DNA from: CAKVLG01 sp045637805
GTDB lineage: Bacteria; Bacillota; Clostridia; Christensenellales; UBA1242
NCBI GenBank assembly: GCA_045637805.1
Contig: JAZUAE010000012.1
Coordinates: forward strand, 1-64,000
Direction of reading: 5' to 3'
Length of the DNA: 64,000 nucleotides
The number at the start of each line of letters is the position of its first letter. Position 1 is the first letter of the stretch. Made by a program: the position numbers and the translations under genes. Shown here one piece after another: positions 24,856 to 34,400 of the stretch. The notes below the pieces were generated by a model. That model ran no database searches. It was not told where the DNA came from and saw nothing but the letters and a program-made list of their open reading frames with translations.

Positions 24856-24932
24856 TTGACTTTATCGCCTTTTTGTGTTACAATATGCCTACAGTTAATT
24901 GAATTGCTGTCATGTTACACATTTTTTGTGTA
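24856..24932 (+). promoter_or_regulatory. Promoter and hairpin leader of the 24946 gene
   Basis: TTGACT (24856-24861), 17 bp, and TACAAT (24879-24884) with a TG extension. The leader ends in a hairpin, TACACA (24916-24921) with TGTGTA (24927-24932), which abuts the ribosome site AGGGGGAGAG and may affect its access. Confidence 0.7.
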
Positions 24933-24945
24933 GGGGGAGAGTGCA

Positions 24946-25731
24946 ATGACAAAAAACACAACCAACAATAATAATGTAAGCAACCAAAGATCTATCCGAG
25001 AAGGACAGAGTGTTTTGACTGCAAAAAATTTTAGAGCAATACAGTCTGAAAATGCTGCATTAATTAGAGAAGTTGACAATGCTAATCATTCTGCTAAACA
25101 AGCAATAGTAGAAAAAAATGAAATAGAAAAAAAGTTATCAAAATCTAAAAAAAGAACTTTAGGTTCTTCTATTGTTGCAGGTGTTTTATCTATTGCGTTA
25201 CTTGCATCTCTAGCAGGAAATATGAAACAATGTAAAATAAATAATGATACAAATAAAAAATACGCAGACTGGATTTCTCCTGATGAGTATAAAAATATGA
25301 AAACAAAACTTGCTGAGGCTGAAAAAACTATTGCTAATCTTAATACTGAAAACGCTCAAACTAAAGCTGATCTTGAAGCTGCAAGAACTGAGCTTGAAAG
25401 TATAAAAACCAACCTCACTGCACAGGAGCTTGTTAATCAAGGACTCTTAAAAGAAAACGAAGCACTTAAAGCAGAAAACAAAGAACTTAAAGACGAACTT
25501 GAAGCAGCTAATGCTAAAATTGCAGAACTTCTTGAAGAGATTGATGAAAAGCTTGCAAGGATCGCTGAGCTTGAAGCGCTGCTTGATCACGGTAATCAAA
25601 ATACAGTTTCTCCAAATCAACCATCTACAGATAATAACAATGTTTCAGTAGGTGATGTTGAAAAAGAAGATGTAAACGAAAATGATTCAAACCTTGAAGA
25701 TAATCAAGGAGGTTTTCAACCTATTGAATAA
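24946..25731 (+). CDS. Membrane-anchored coiled-coil protein, unknown
   Basis: No family recognised. The 261 residues have an asparagine-rich N-terminus, a charged helical stretch, a single transmembrane helix (about 73-92, SSIVAGVLSIALLASLAGN), then a long regular coiled coil (about 118-215) with heptad-like repeats of EAEKTIANLNTEN type, and a low-complexity acidic tail (N, D, E, S). The architecture suggests an envelope tether or spacer. It has a good promoter, a leader hairpin and a strong ribosome site, and stands alone before a terminator. The translation start follows AGGGGGAGAG at normal spacing. Confidence 0.68.
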   Translation: MTKNTTNNNNVSNQRSIREGQSVLTAKNFRAIQSENAALIREVDNANHSAKQAIVEKNEIEKKLSKSKKRTLGSSIVAGVLSIALLASLAGNMKQCKINNDTNKKYADWISPDEYKNMKTKLAEAEKTIANLNTENAQTKADLEAARTELESIKTNLTAQELVNQGLLKENEALKAENKELKDELEAANAKIAELLEEIDEKLARIAELEALLDHGNQNTVSPNQPSTDNNNVSVGDVEKEDVNENDSNLEDNQGGFQPIE

Positions 25732-25735
25732 CAAA

Positions 25736-25771
25736 AAAACCATGGACGATAAAGTTCGTGGTTTTTCTTTT
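25736..25771 (+). terminator. Terminator after the coiled-coil gene
   Basis: AAAACCATG pairs with CGTGGTTTT (one G-U pair) around a 12-nt loop and runs into T residues. Confidence 0.8.
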
Positions 25772-25789
25772 GTTTAAATTTAGTTTTAA

Positions 25790-25818
25790 TTGCTTTTTGG
25801 CTTTGATGAATATATAAT
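25790..25818 (+). promoter_or_regulatory. lgt promoter (leaderless type)
   Basis: TTGCTT (25790-25795), 17 bp, TATAAT (25813-25818), then 6 nt to the ATG. No Shine-Dalgarno sequence. Confidence 0.75.
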
Positions 25819-25824
25819 AATAGT

Positions 25825-26607
25825 ATGAATATTATTTCAGCCAGAGTGGCTTTTAATTTATTTGGTATGGATATTTACTGGTATGGTCTAATTATTGCAG
25901 CAGCGCTCCTGTTGGCGTTTGTGCTTGCGGTGATTTTGGCTAAAAAGAAAAAGATAGATTCTGATATTCCATTTGATATTTTAATTGCCAGTATTCCTTT
26001 AGGCATAATATGTGCAAGGGCTTTCGATTGTATTTTTGATAGTTCGCTTACGCTTGCTCAATTTTTTGAGTTTAGAAGTGGTGGTATGAGCATTATCGGT
26101 GCAATCATCGGTGGGGCATTTGGACTGCTTTTATTAAAACTTATTAAAAAACGTAGTTTGCTCGAATGCGCTGACCTTTTGGTTGTTGTGCTTATTCTTG
26201 CGCAAGGCATAGGCAGATGGGGTAATTATTTTAACAACGAGGTTTATGGAAAATTGATTGAGAATCCTGCATGGCAGTTTTTTCCATTTGCTGTAAACAT
26301 TTCAGGTCAGTGGTATCAAGCATTATTCTTCTATGAATTTTGTTTTAATATTATAGGTTTTGTTATTTTACTTATAATATATTTAAAAACTAAAAACAAG
26401 GGGATAACAACTGCTAGTTATTTGATTTATTATGGAACAATTCGTTCAATCCTTGAACCTATGCGTCAAAGCGAATATATATTAAAAATGGGTAGTGTTC
26501 CGATTTCTCTTTTAATTAGTATATTAATGGCAGCTATAGGTTTAGGGCTATTAATTTACTGCATAGTAAAACGCAATAAAAAGGAGATGCTTTATGAAAA
26601 GAAATAA
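25825..26607 (+). CDS. lgt: Prolipoprotein diacylglyceryl transferase
   Basis: Lgt attaches diacylglycerol to the lipobox cysteine of prolipoproteins at the inner membrane. The 260 residues form about seven transmembrane helices. The signature GRWGNYFNNEVYG (about residues 130-142) and the following NISGQWYQALFFYEF segment, which holds the usual QLYE-like region, are clear. A lipoprotein substrate candidate is encoded at 29305. The promoter spacing and lack of a ribosome site suggest a leaderless mRNA. The next gene overlaps its end by 14 nt. Confidence 0.95.
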   Translation: MNIISARVAFNLFGMDIYWYGLIIAAALLLAFVLAVILAKKKKIDSDIPFDILIASIPLGIICARAFDCIFDSSLTLAQFFEFRSGGMSIIGAIIGGAFGLLLLKLIKKRSLLECADLLVVVLILAQGIGRWGNYFNNEVYGKLIENPAWQFFPFAVNISGQWYQALFFYEFCFNIIGFVILLIIYLKTKNKGITTASYLIYYGTIRSILEPMRQSEYILKMGSVPISLLISILMAAIGLGLLIYCIVKRNKKEMLYEKK

Positions 26608-27301
26608 GCAATATTATACACTAAACGATGTTGAAGAATATGTTAAACTCATGATGAGTGAAAGCGAAAAAACTAAATCTATGCAGCTTCAAAAAATTGA
26701 AGAATTAGAGAAAGAAAAGAAACAACTGGCAAAGACTGTTGATTGCTATAAACAAAAAGAAAAAACAATCAATAGAACACTGGCTTTAGCAGAGCGCAAG
26801 GCTGAGTATATCTTAAATAATACAAGAACAAGAGCAATGATCGAACTTAACAGGCTTACTGAGTTTTCAGTGAAATGGGAAAAGTTCTTTGACTCGATTG
26901 ATCAAAAATATGATGCTAAAGACAAAGAGTCTTTTGAGGAATTTAATAAGGAATTAAGAAATGTATTATCAAGCTTTACGGATTTTTCGGATAGTTTAGA
27001 TGGTTCAAAACCACTTAGTGGAATTGAAAAAACATATATCGAGGAAACAGCTAGAATTAAACAAAAAACTAGAAATGATCTTGATGACAGGTTTGCAAAA
27101 TTGTTACACTCATTTAATGAAAAATTGGGTGAGGCAAATATAAAACATCAAGCAAAACAGCAGCCTATAAAAACAATCAGCCCAGGCTCTTCAGTATATC
27201 CACCTAAAGGCGATAGTGGATTTGATTTTGAAGAAGCTTTAAACCCAACTGACACTTTGGAAGACATTATGCGAGATTTATTATCATCAAAAAAAGACTA
27301 A
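26594..27301 (+). CDS. Coiled-coil protein, possibly DivIVA-like
   Basis: The 235-residue protein is mainly helical and charged. It has no membrane segment. An N-terminal YTLNDVEEYVKLMM followed by a coiled coil (about 25-80) loosely recalls DivIVA/GpsB-type scaffold proteins, but the hallmark N-terminal hydrophobic pair is not clear, so I leave the family open. The C-terminus is acidic with a short amphipathic stretch (LEDIMRDLLSSKKD). AAAAGGAGA precedes the ATG, which lies inside lgt by 14 nt, so expression is coupled to lipoprotein processing. Confidence 0.6.
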   Translation: MKRNKQYYTLNDVEEYVKLMMSESEKTKSMQLQKIEELEKEKKQLAKTVDCYKQKEKTINRTLALAERKAEYILNNTRTRAMIELNRLTEFSVKWEKFFDSIDQKYDAKDKESFEEFNKELRNVLSSFTDFSDSLDGSKPLSGIEKTYIEETARIKQKTRNDLDDRFAKLLHSFNEKLGEANIKHQAKQQPIKTISPGSSVYPPKGDSGFDFEEALNPTDTLEDIMRDLLSSKKD

Positions 27302-27328
27302 AACCACCAAATCTGGTGGTTTTTTTAT
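27299..27328. terminator. Bidirectional terminator between the 26594 gene and groEL
   Basis: AAACCACCA and TGGTGGTTT form a perfect 9-bp stem with T runs on both strands, between convergent genes. Confidence 0.9.
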
Positions 27329-28909
27329 TTACTCTTTTGGCTGATCTTTTTCAACTATAATGCATTCTGTTGTAAGGAGTGTAGATGCCACACTGCAGGC
27401 GGATAGCAAGGCGGTTTTTGTAACAAGTGATGGATCAATGATACCAGCATCAAACATATCTACAAACGCGTTAGTTTTTGCATCATAGCCAAAGCTGCTA
27501 CTAGTTTTTTCTTTGAGTGAATTAATAACTTTAGAAGATTCAATCCCGGCATTTTCTAATATTTGTTTTAAAGGTGCAACTAATGCTTTTTTGATTATAT
27601 CTGCACCTACAATCTCGTCACTTGAAAGCTCTAAGTTGTCTATAACTTTTAGGGCAGAGAAAAGAGCAATGCCTCCGCCTGCAACTACGCCGTTTTTACG
27701 AGCAGCTTTTGCGGCAGATAAAGCATCTTCTATTCGCAGTTTTAATTCTTTCATTTCAATCTCGCTGTTTGCTCCAACATTGATTACGGCAACGCCTCCA
27801 GCAAGTTTTGCTAAACGTTCCTCAAGCTTGTCTTTTTCATAATCTTCTGTATTTTTTATCATGGCGCGTAAAGTGTTTTTGCGTTCTTCAATTTTACTTT
27901 CTTCACCCTTGCCGCCGATAATTATTGTTGTATCTTTATTTACTTTTATTGTTTTTGCAGACCCTAATTTTTCAAGTGTGCAATTTTGCAGCTGTTCACC
28001 TGTGTCTGAGCTTATAAAAGTTGAGCCAGTGATTACACAAATATCGTCTAAGAATTGTTTTCGTTTTTCGCCAAACAGTGGACACTTGACTGCAACACAA
28101 TTTAGGTTGCCACGAAGTTTGTTGAGGACAATGCTAGATAGAACCTCTTGTTCAATGTCGTCGGCTATTATAAGCAAGCTTTTGCCGCTTGAGGCTATTT
28201 GTTCTAAAATGTGCAAAATCTCTTGTATGTTTGTAATCTTTTTATCAGTAACTAAAATAAATGGGTCATTGTATTCAGCAGTCATTTTTTCTGTATTAGT
28301 TGCCATGTAAGGCGATAAAAACCCACGATCAAACTCAAGACCTTGAACTATGCTTGCGTGAGTGTTTGCAGTCTTTGATTCGCTTATTGTTACAGCACCG
28401 TCTCTTCCAACCTTAAAGAGTGTGTTTGCTATCAATCGGCCTATATCTTCATTTCCAGCAGAAATTGTGGCAACGTTTGCCAAGTCTTCTTCGGTTGTTA
28501 TTTTTCTTGAAGTGTTTTCTAAATAGTTCGCAATAGCATCAGTTGTTTTTTTCATTCCAGAAATTATACTGATAGGGTTTATTCCTTTTTCGGTTGCATG
28601 AATTCCTTCTTCCACCATAACCTCGGTTAATATTGTGGCTGTTGTTGTGCCGTCTCCAGCAATGTCGTTTGTTTTTATGGCTGCTTCTTTAACAATGGCT
28701 GCTCCAAGGTTTTCAAAACGATCTGGTAGTTCGATTTCTTTTGCTATTGTAACGCCGTCATTTGTAATTAGTGGGGAAGCGTATAGTCTATCTAAAACGA
28801 CGTTTCTACCCTTTGGTCCTAGCGTAATTTTTACGCTTTGTGATAATTTTTTTACACCAGTTAATAATTTTTCCCTTGCTTTTATTGAGTTTAAAATATC
28901 TTTGCTCAT
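27329..28909 (-). CDS. groL: Chaperonin GroEL
   Basis: GroEL is the 60-kDa ring chaperonin. The 526 residues show the ATP-binding motifs LGPKGRNVVLD (about 30-40) and NDIAGDGTTTATIL (about 82-95), and VVAGGGIALFSAL near 405-417. It lacks the usual flexible C-terminal GGM repeat tail and ends in VEKDQPKE, so it is some 15-20 residues shorter than typical. It follows groES after 1 bp on the minus strand. AGGAG precedes the ATG. Confidence 0.97.
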   Translation of the reverse strand: MSKDILNSIKAREKLLTGVKKLSQSVKITLGPKGRNVVLDRLYASPLITNDGVTIAKEIELPDRFENLGAAIVKEAAIKTNDIAGDGTTTATILTEVMVEEGIHATEKGINPISIISGMKKTTDAIANYLENTSRKITTEEDLANVATISAGNEDIGRLIANTLFKVGRDGAVTISESKTANTHASIVQGLEFDRGFLSPYMATNTEKMTAEYNDPFILVTDKKITNIQEILHILEQIASSGKSLLIIADDIEQEVLSSIVLNKLRGNLNCVAVKCPLFGEKRKQFLDDICVITGSTFISSDTGEQLQNCTLEKLGSAKTIKVNKDTTIIIGGKGEESKIEERKNTLRAMIKNTEDYEKDKLEERLAKLAGGVAVINVGANSEIEMKELKLRIEDALSAAKAARKNGVVAGGGIALFSALKVIDNLELSSDEIVGADIIKKALVAPLKQILENAGIESSKVINSLKEKTSSSFGYDAKTNAFVDMFDAGIIDPSLVTKTALLSACSVASTLLTTECIIVEKDQPKE

Positions 28910-28910
28910 G

Positions 28911-29195
28911 TTATTCTCCTAATATTCCTAAAATATCGCTTTGTCTTAATACAAAAAATTCTTCGCCGTCAATTTTAATAGACACTGCGCAGTATTTACT
29001 AAAAACAACTTTGTCCGATTCTTTTACTTGCATTTTTAATTGTTTTCCTTCTTCGTTTATGCCGTCACCAACCTCTATTACGGTTCCGCATAATGGCTTG
29101 TCTTCGCTTGATGTTTGCAATATCAGCGAAGATTTTTGATTTTCCATGTTGGTTTCTTTTACAATTACTCTGTCAAAAAGTGGTTTGATTTTCAT
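28911..29195 (-). CDS. groS: Co-chaperonin GroES
   Basis: GroES caps GroEL rings. The 94 residues begin with the typical IKPLFDRVIVKE, followed by a mobile-loop region (about 17-30), VIEVGDGINEEG and VVFSKYCAVSIKIDGEEFFVLRQSDILG at the end. AAGGAGAAAA precedes the ATG. groEL follows directly. No CIRCE operator (TTAGCACTC-N9-GAGTGCTAA) is present upstream; instead an unrelated inverted repeat lies at 29231-29283. Confidence 0.97.
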   Translation of the reverse strand: MKIKPLFDRVIVKETNMENQKSSLILQTSSEDKPLCGTVIEVGDGINEEGKQLKMQVKESDKVVFSKYCAVSIKIDGEEFFVLRQSDILGILGE

Positions 29196-29230
29196 ATTTT
29201 TCTCCTTATATTAATTATTAATCTTCATTA

Positions 29231-29283
29231 AACTTATTTATGCGGCTTTTGAAACATAACTTTGTCGAAATTCGCATAAAGTT
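29231..29283. promoter_or_regulatory. Inverted repeat in the groES/29305 intergenic region
   Basis: TTTATGCG (29237-29244) and CGCATAAA (29273-29280) are perfect inverted arms 28 bp apart, extended outward by AACTT (29231-29235) and AAGTT (29279-29283). It lies between divergent groES and the lipoprotein gene, where a heat-shock or other regulator could act. I see no clear sigma-A promoter for groES. Confidence 0.45.
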
Positions 29284-29304
29284 TATTGATGACTCAATTA
29301 TAAT

Positions 29305-29868
29305 ATGAAAAGAAATATTCGTTTCACTAATGTGACTGGTTTTGTAAGTTTGTTATTTGGTTTAATTTTTTCGTGCATTATTTTAAGCGGTTGTTATTAT
29401 AGCGAAAACAAGGTGTATTTACTCATTGTTTTAACTCATGGACAAAATGTTGAAAATGTAGAAGATAGGCTTGAAGATCTTGGTTATGGCGCTAAAGCGG
29501 TAGGCGATAATTTTGTCGCTTTTGCTTGTACAAAATTGATTGATATTTCGGCTGAAGTAGAAAAAATAAAAGCAATAGGAATGAACTATTACACTAAAAG
29601 TATTGATGTTTCAAGTGAGGTTAAGGAGTTGGTTGAAGCATTTGAAGAGGATTTTAGTAAAAACAAAATGAGAATTTTAGTAAAAGAAAAGATGCTTGAC
29701 TTACAGGACAAAATAAAAAATGATAACTTTAACAAAAAAACTTTTTATGAGGGCGCATATAAGGTGCTACAGGAGTTTGAAGAAGATTATCCATTTTCTT
29801 CCTTGTCAAGATTGAAAGTTGACATTTTGGTTGGTTTGGGTGATTGTATTCTGCAAAATTTCGGGTAA
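29305..29868 (+). CDS. Putative lipoprotein, unknown function
   Basis: The 187 residues start with a lipoprotein signal peptide (basic N-terminus, hydrophobic SLLFGLIFSCIILSGC, lipobox LSGC with Cys30), so it should be anchored outside the membrane after Lgt processing. The mature part is charged and mixed alpha/beta, with no motif I recognise. TATAAT (29299-29304) touches the ATG directly and there is no ribosome site, so the true transcription start is unclear. It lies between groES (divergent) and sepF. Confidence 0.7.
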   Translation: MKRNIRFTNVTGFVSLLFGLIFSCIILSGCYYSENKVYLLIVLTHGQNVENVEDRLEDLGYGAKAVGDNFVAFACTKLIDISAEVEKIKAIGMNYYTKSIDVSSEVKELVEAFEEDFSKNKMRILVKEKMLDLQDKIKNDNFNKKTFYEGAYKVLQEFEEDYPFSSLSRLKVDILVGLGDCILQNFG

Positions 29869-29913
29869 AACTATAATTTGTTTTCATTTTTGCTTTGATA
29901 AAGATACAACTTA

Positions 29914-29922
29914 TGTTAAAAT
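29914..29922 (+). promoter_or_regulatory. sepF extended -10 promoter
   Basis: TG-T-TAAAAT at 29914-29922, with TTGATA at 29895-29900 (16-bp spacer), precedes the AAAGGAGAG ribosome site of sepF. Confidence 0.65.
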
Positions 29923-29943
29923 ATATGCGGAAAGGAGAGAGTT

Positions 29944-30516
29944 ATGGGCTTTTTTGATTGGCTTATGAAAGGTATCGGCTTCGAAAGTGACGAAGATGAC
30001 TACGATGTTTCTAAAATTGAAAGAAAACAGCGCAAAGAACAAAAACGTCTAGAAAGAGAAGCACGAAAAAAAGAAGCAAAAAATAAAACCGAGCCTAAAG
30101 GCTTGGAAATTACTGCTGGCTCAAACGGGTACAATACTTTGTCTGCGCCGACCTATCAGAGTGATAGTTATTCTGATAGTTATGGTCAATCTTCATACTC
30201 TTCAAATGGGTATGGTAGCTCATCGGGTTACGATATGCTAGGTGGATCAGTTGGTGGATATGGAAACAAAAATGTTGTGTTTTTTTATCCAAATAGTTAT
30301 GCAGAAGTGCAACAATTAATTGATTATTTAAAACAGGGTGAGTCGGTAATGCTAAATCTTGATAGCATTGCAAGTGGTGATGCTCAAAGAATGCTTGATT
30401 TCGCAAGCGGGGCGGTTTATGCTCTTGGCGGTTGTATACAGCAAGTGGCTCCAAACATCTTTCTTTTGACACCTGAAGGACTCGGTATTGTTGATCCAAG
30501 ACGCGGGAATAAATAA
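29944..30516 (+). CDS. sepF: Cell division protein SepF
   Basis: SepF anchors FtsZ to the membrane in Gram-positive bacteria. The 190 residues have the N-terminal amphipathic helix MGFFDWLMKGIGF, a charged and then serine/tyrosine/glycine-rich linker (about 30-105), and the C-terminal core (about 110-180) with NSYAEVQQLIDYLKQGESV and the fold-defining RMLDFASGAVYALGGCI. It has its own promoter. The stop overlaps the next gene's start (TAATG). Confidence 0.92.
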   Translation: MGFFDWLMKGIGFESDEDDYDVSKIERKQRKEQKRLEREARKKEAKNKTEPKGLEITAGSNGYNTLSAPTYQSDSYSDSYGQSSYSSNGYGSSSGYDMLGGSVGGYGNKNVVFFYPNSYAEVQQLIDYLKQGESVMLNLDSIASGDAQRMLDFASGAVYALGGCIQQVAPNIFLLTPEGLGIVDPRRGNK

Positions 30517-30947
30517 TGAAAAAGATTTTGTTTGTGTGTACAGGCAATACGTGCAGAAGTCCTATGGCCGAAGCTTTATTTAATGCATTTGCTAAAAAAC
30601 AAGGTCTAAAAATGCGTGCATCAAGTGCAGGCATGTATGTATCGAGCGCAAAAGTGGAAGATAAGGCTAGAACAGCTTTAAAGCCTATGGGGGTAATAAT
30701 TCGCCACAAACCAACACAAATCACTCGTAAAATGTTCGACTCGGCTGATTTGGTTTTGACAATGACAGAGGAGCAAAAATTTTTGCTTGAGAGGGAAGTG
30801 AAAAGTGAGAGATTGCAATCAATAGCAGGTTTTATAAACGGGATTGATATTAGTGATCCTTACGGCTTAGATCAAAGTGAGTATGATCAAACGGCTAAAC
30901 TTTTGGAGTTTAGCGTAAAAAGTATAATTAAAAAAATGGAGAATTAA
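30516..30947 (+). CDS. Low-molecular-weight phosphatase, YwlE-like protein-arginine phosphatase
   Basis: The family signature FVCTGNTCRSPMAEAL (residues 6-21) has the catalytic Cys8 and the CxxxxxR loop. The threonine in CTGNTCRS is the residue that distinguishes arginine phosphatases such as YwlE from tyrosine phosphatases, so I favour protein-arginine phosphatase. The catalytic Asp is in DISDPYGLDQ (about residue 110). The gene order sepF, ywlE-like, rpiB matches part of the B. subtilis ywlE-ywlF order. No McsB kinase is in this window. Confidence 0.85.
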   Translation: MKKILFVCTGNTCRSPMAEALFNAFAKKQGLKMRASSAGMYVSSAKVEDKARTALKPMGVIIRHKPTQITRKMFDSADLVLTMTEEQKFLLEREVKSERLQSIAGFINGIDISDPYGLDQSEYDQTAKLLEFSVKSIIKKMEN

Positions 30948-30948
30948 A

Positions 30949-31413
30949 ATGAAAGTTATTGTGGGTGCTGACCATCGTGGAGCAGCGTACTTAGAGAAAG
31001 TTGACGAATATTTAAAATCACTTGGACATGAGACGATTCTTGTTAAATCTGAAGATAAAGCAGACGATTATCCTGATATTATGCGCAAGATTGTGTCAGA
31101 GTATAATAAAGGTAAGGCAGACAGAATTATAGCAATTTGTGGTAGTGGTGTGGGAGCAAATATTACTCTAAATAAATTTGATGGTATTTATTGTTCACTT
31201 GCTAGAACTTCAGCAGACATATACTTTGCTAGGCGCCATGAAGATGTAAACGCTTTGGCTCTTGGCTCTTATATGAGAGATGATTATTATTCTATTGAGT
31301 ATGATTATGATACAATAAACGAAATTGTAAATGTGTTCTTAAATACTCCATTTGAGGGCGGAAGACATTTAAGACGACTAGAGAAATTAAAGAAAATTGA
31401 ACTTGGAAACTAA
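30949..31413 (+). CDS. rpiB: RpiB/LacA/LacB-family sugar-phosphate isomerase
   Basis: RpiB interconverts ribose-5-phosphate and ribulose-5-phosphate. Motifs: VGADHRGAAYLEK (residues 4-16), ICGSGVGANITLNKFDGIYCSLARTSADI (about 65-93, active Cys in the CGxG loop), RRHEDVNALALG and GGRHLRRLEK. The loop is CGSGVG rather than the more usual CGTGIG. The 154-residue length is normal. The ATG follows the phosphatase stop by 1 bp. Confidence 0.88.
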   Translation: MKVIVGADHRGAAYLEKVDEYLKSLGHETILVKSEDKADDYPDIMRKIVSEYNKGKADRIIAICGSGVGANITLNKFDGIYCSLARTSADIYFARRHEDVNALALGSYMRDDYYSIEYDYDTINEIVNVFLNTPFEGGRHLRRLEKLKKIELGN

Positions 31414-31442
31414 AAAAACCAGCAGTTGCTGGTTTTTTTAAT
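31412..31442. terminator. Bidirectional terminator between rpiB and nifJ
   Basis: AAAAAACCAGCA and TGCTGGTTTTTT form a perfect 12-bp stem with T runs on both strands, between convergent genes. Confidence 0.92.
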
Positions 31443-31447
31443 TGTTT

Positions 31448-34400
31448 TTATTTAGTTTTTCTATTGTCGTATTTGGTTTTAGCAAAGTTTTCTGCTTTAG
31501 TGTTTAGCTCTTTTGCAAGTTCAGGTTTTGTTTTTAAGAGATTGAAATATCTTGACTGGCTTGCAATATATTCTTGATAATTTTCAGTCCAAACAGGAGG
31601 GTCTATTGTCATGCCTGTTGCAGGATTGTATCTATATGTTTGCCAGTAGCCACTTTGAACTGCTTTGCGCTCATTTTCAGGGGTTTTGCTCATGTCCGTT
31701 CCGTGATTGATGCATGGGGAGTAGGCGATAATGAGTGATGGCCCCTTATGATTTTTAGCTTCAACAAAGGCTGATATTGTAGCTTGTATATTTGCGCCAA
31801 GTGCAACGCTTGCAACATAACAGTTTGGATATGTCATAGCTATTGCACCCAAATCTTTTTTGTGTGTACGTTTGCCGCTTTCTGCGAATTTAGCAACTGC
31901 GCCCATAGGTGTTGACTTGCTAGCTTGACCGCCAGTATTAGAATATACTTCGCTGTCTAGAACAAGAATATTGACATCTTCATTTGACGCTAAGACGTGG
32001 TCTAGTCCTCCAAAGCCGATATCGTAAGCCCAACCATCGCCGCCGATTATCCATGTAGAGGTTTCAAATAGGGCAGATGATAGTGCTAATATATCTTTGA
32101 TATCTGGATTATCTTTTTCTTTTAAAAGGCAAGATTTGATTTTTTGAGCAACTTCTTTGTCTTTTACAGGAGATTTTAACCATTGTTCAATTAAAGCCTT
32201 TAAAGTTGATGAAATTTTCTTATCCTTTAAAGAAGAAAGCATCTCGGTTAATGTTTCTCTACGCTTTTGGAAAGCCTTATGCATTCCAAGGCCAAATTCC
32301 GCATTGTCTTCAAATAAACTGTTTGCCCAAGCTGGACCCATTCCATTAGAGTCGACAGAGTAAGGGCAAGATGGATAGCTTCCGCCATAAATACTTGAAC
32401 AACCGGTAGCGTTTGCAATTTGCATTTCGGTGCCAAACAGTTGAGTTAATATCTTAATGTAGCTTGCTTCTCCACAACCAGCGCAGGCACTGCAGAATTC
32501 AAATAAAGGTTTTTCGAACTGACTACCTTTGATTGTGTCTTTCTTAAAAATTGTCTGTGGATTAACTATATCTTTAACAAGATCGTATTTTTTATCTTCC
32601 TCAGCTAAAATGTTTTCAGCATGAACCATTGTTATGGCTTTTTCGCGAGCAGGGCATATATTTGCGCAATTACCACAACCCGTGCAATCCCTTGGACTAA
32701 TTTGCATTTTGAAATCGTATCCTGGGATACCCATCGCAGGTTTTGCGCCTATTTTTTTGGATAGAGTAGAACCAGATTTTACAAGGTAAGGTCTAATTAC
32801 CGCGTGTGGGCATACTGCTGCACACATATTGCATTGAATACATTTTTCGCTATTCCAGCAAGGAAGCATTGTTGCAATATTTCGCTTTTCATTCTTGCTT
32901 GTGTTTGTTTGAATTTCACCAGTTGGATTAAACACGGAGACTGGTAGTCTATCGCCTTGAAGTCTAGCCATAGGCTTTGCAATTTGTGAATCAAAGTCCG
33001 AATACATGGCGGTGGAGTCATTAAGTTTAATATTTGCCCAAGCTTTGTTTACAGGGATTTCAATTAGGTTGTTTAGCGTTTGGTCAATAGCAGTCATATT
33101 CATTGCAAGAACTTTTTCACCCTTTTTGCTGTATGACTTTATTGCACTTTCCTTTATAAGTTCTATAGCGCGTTTTGGTTTTATAATGCCAGATAAGTAG
33201 AAGAACGCGGTCTGCATGATAGTATTAATTCTTGCGCCTAGTCCAACCTGTTTAGCTATTTTTTCAGCATTTATCACATAAAACTTTGCTTGTTTTTTTG
33301 CAAGAGCAAGTTTTACATCGTCAGGCAATAATTTCTCAATGTTTTCAGAAGTGAATGGGGCGTTGAGTAAGAATATTCCACCCGTTTTCAAGTTGTAGAG
33401 CATATCAAACTTGTCTAAGAATGTTTTGTTGTGGCAAGCAACAAAATCTAGATTGTTTGTTAAATAACTCGCTGTTATTTTTTGTTTAGAAAGTCGGATA
33501 TGGCTGGTTGTTATACCACCAGACTTTTTGCTGTCATAAACGAAATATGCTTGAGTAAATAGTCCTGCTTCTTCGTTTAAAATTTTTACTGTGTTCTTGT
33601 TTGCACTAACAGTACCGTCACTACCAAGGCCATAAAATTTACATTCAACATATTTGTTGATATTTAATTTAGTCTTTACAGGAGAAAGTGAAGACATTGA
33701 TACATCGTCGCTTATTCCAACAGTAAAGTGGTTTTTTGGTTTGCTTTTTGCAGCGTTTGCAAATATGCTTTCTACATGATTGCAAGTAAATTCTTTAGAA
33801 GAAAGCCCATATCTACCACCAAGAACTGAGATAGATAATCCACTTTCTGCAAGCGCTGAAATTATATCTTCAGCAAGTGGCTCATATACTGCGCCGCACT
33901 CTTTTGTTCGATCAAGAACGGTAATAATTTTTGTTGCTTTTGGCAAAGCTTTCACAAAGTGTGAAACTGAGAATGGGCGATATAGTCTAACTTTTATTGC
34001 GCCAACCTTTTCGCCGAGTTTGGCAAGGCCGCTTGCAGTTTCAATTACGGTGTCTGCGCCGCTACCCATACAAACAATAACATTTTCTGCGTCTTTTGCG
34101 CCATAATATTCAAATAGTCCATATTTTCTACCAGTTACTTCTGAAAATCTCCTAAGATTTTTTTCAAAAAGATTAGGGTATGCTGTGTAAAATGGAGAAA
34201 TTGCTTCTCTATTTTGGAAATAAACATCTTCATTTTGAGCTGTACCGCGTTGGGTTGGCTTTGTTGGAGTTAATGCTCTTTTTCTAAAACGAGCAACCAT
34301 GTCCATATTAACCATACCTTTAGCTTCATCTTCAGATAACAATTCAATAGTATTTAATTCATGGCTTGTTCTAAATCCGTCAAAAAAGTGAAGAGTAGGG

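Noticed and set aside
29196..29304. CIRCE operator upstream of groES
   Set aside because: The two 9-bp arms TTAGCACTC/GAGTGCTAA are not present on either strand.
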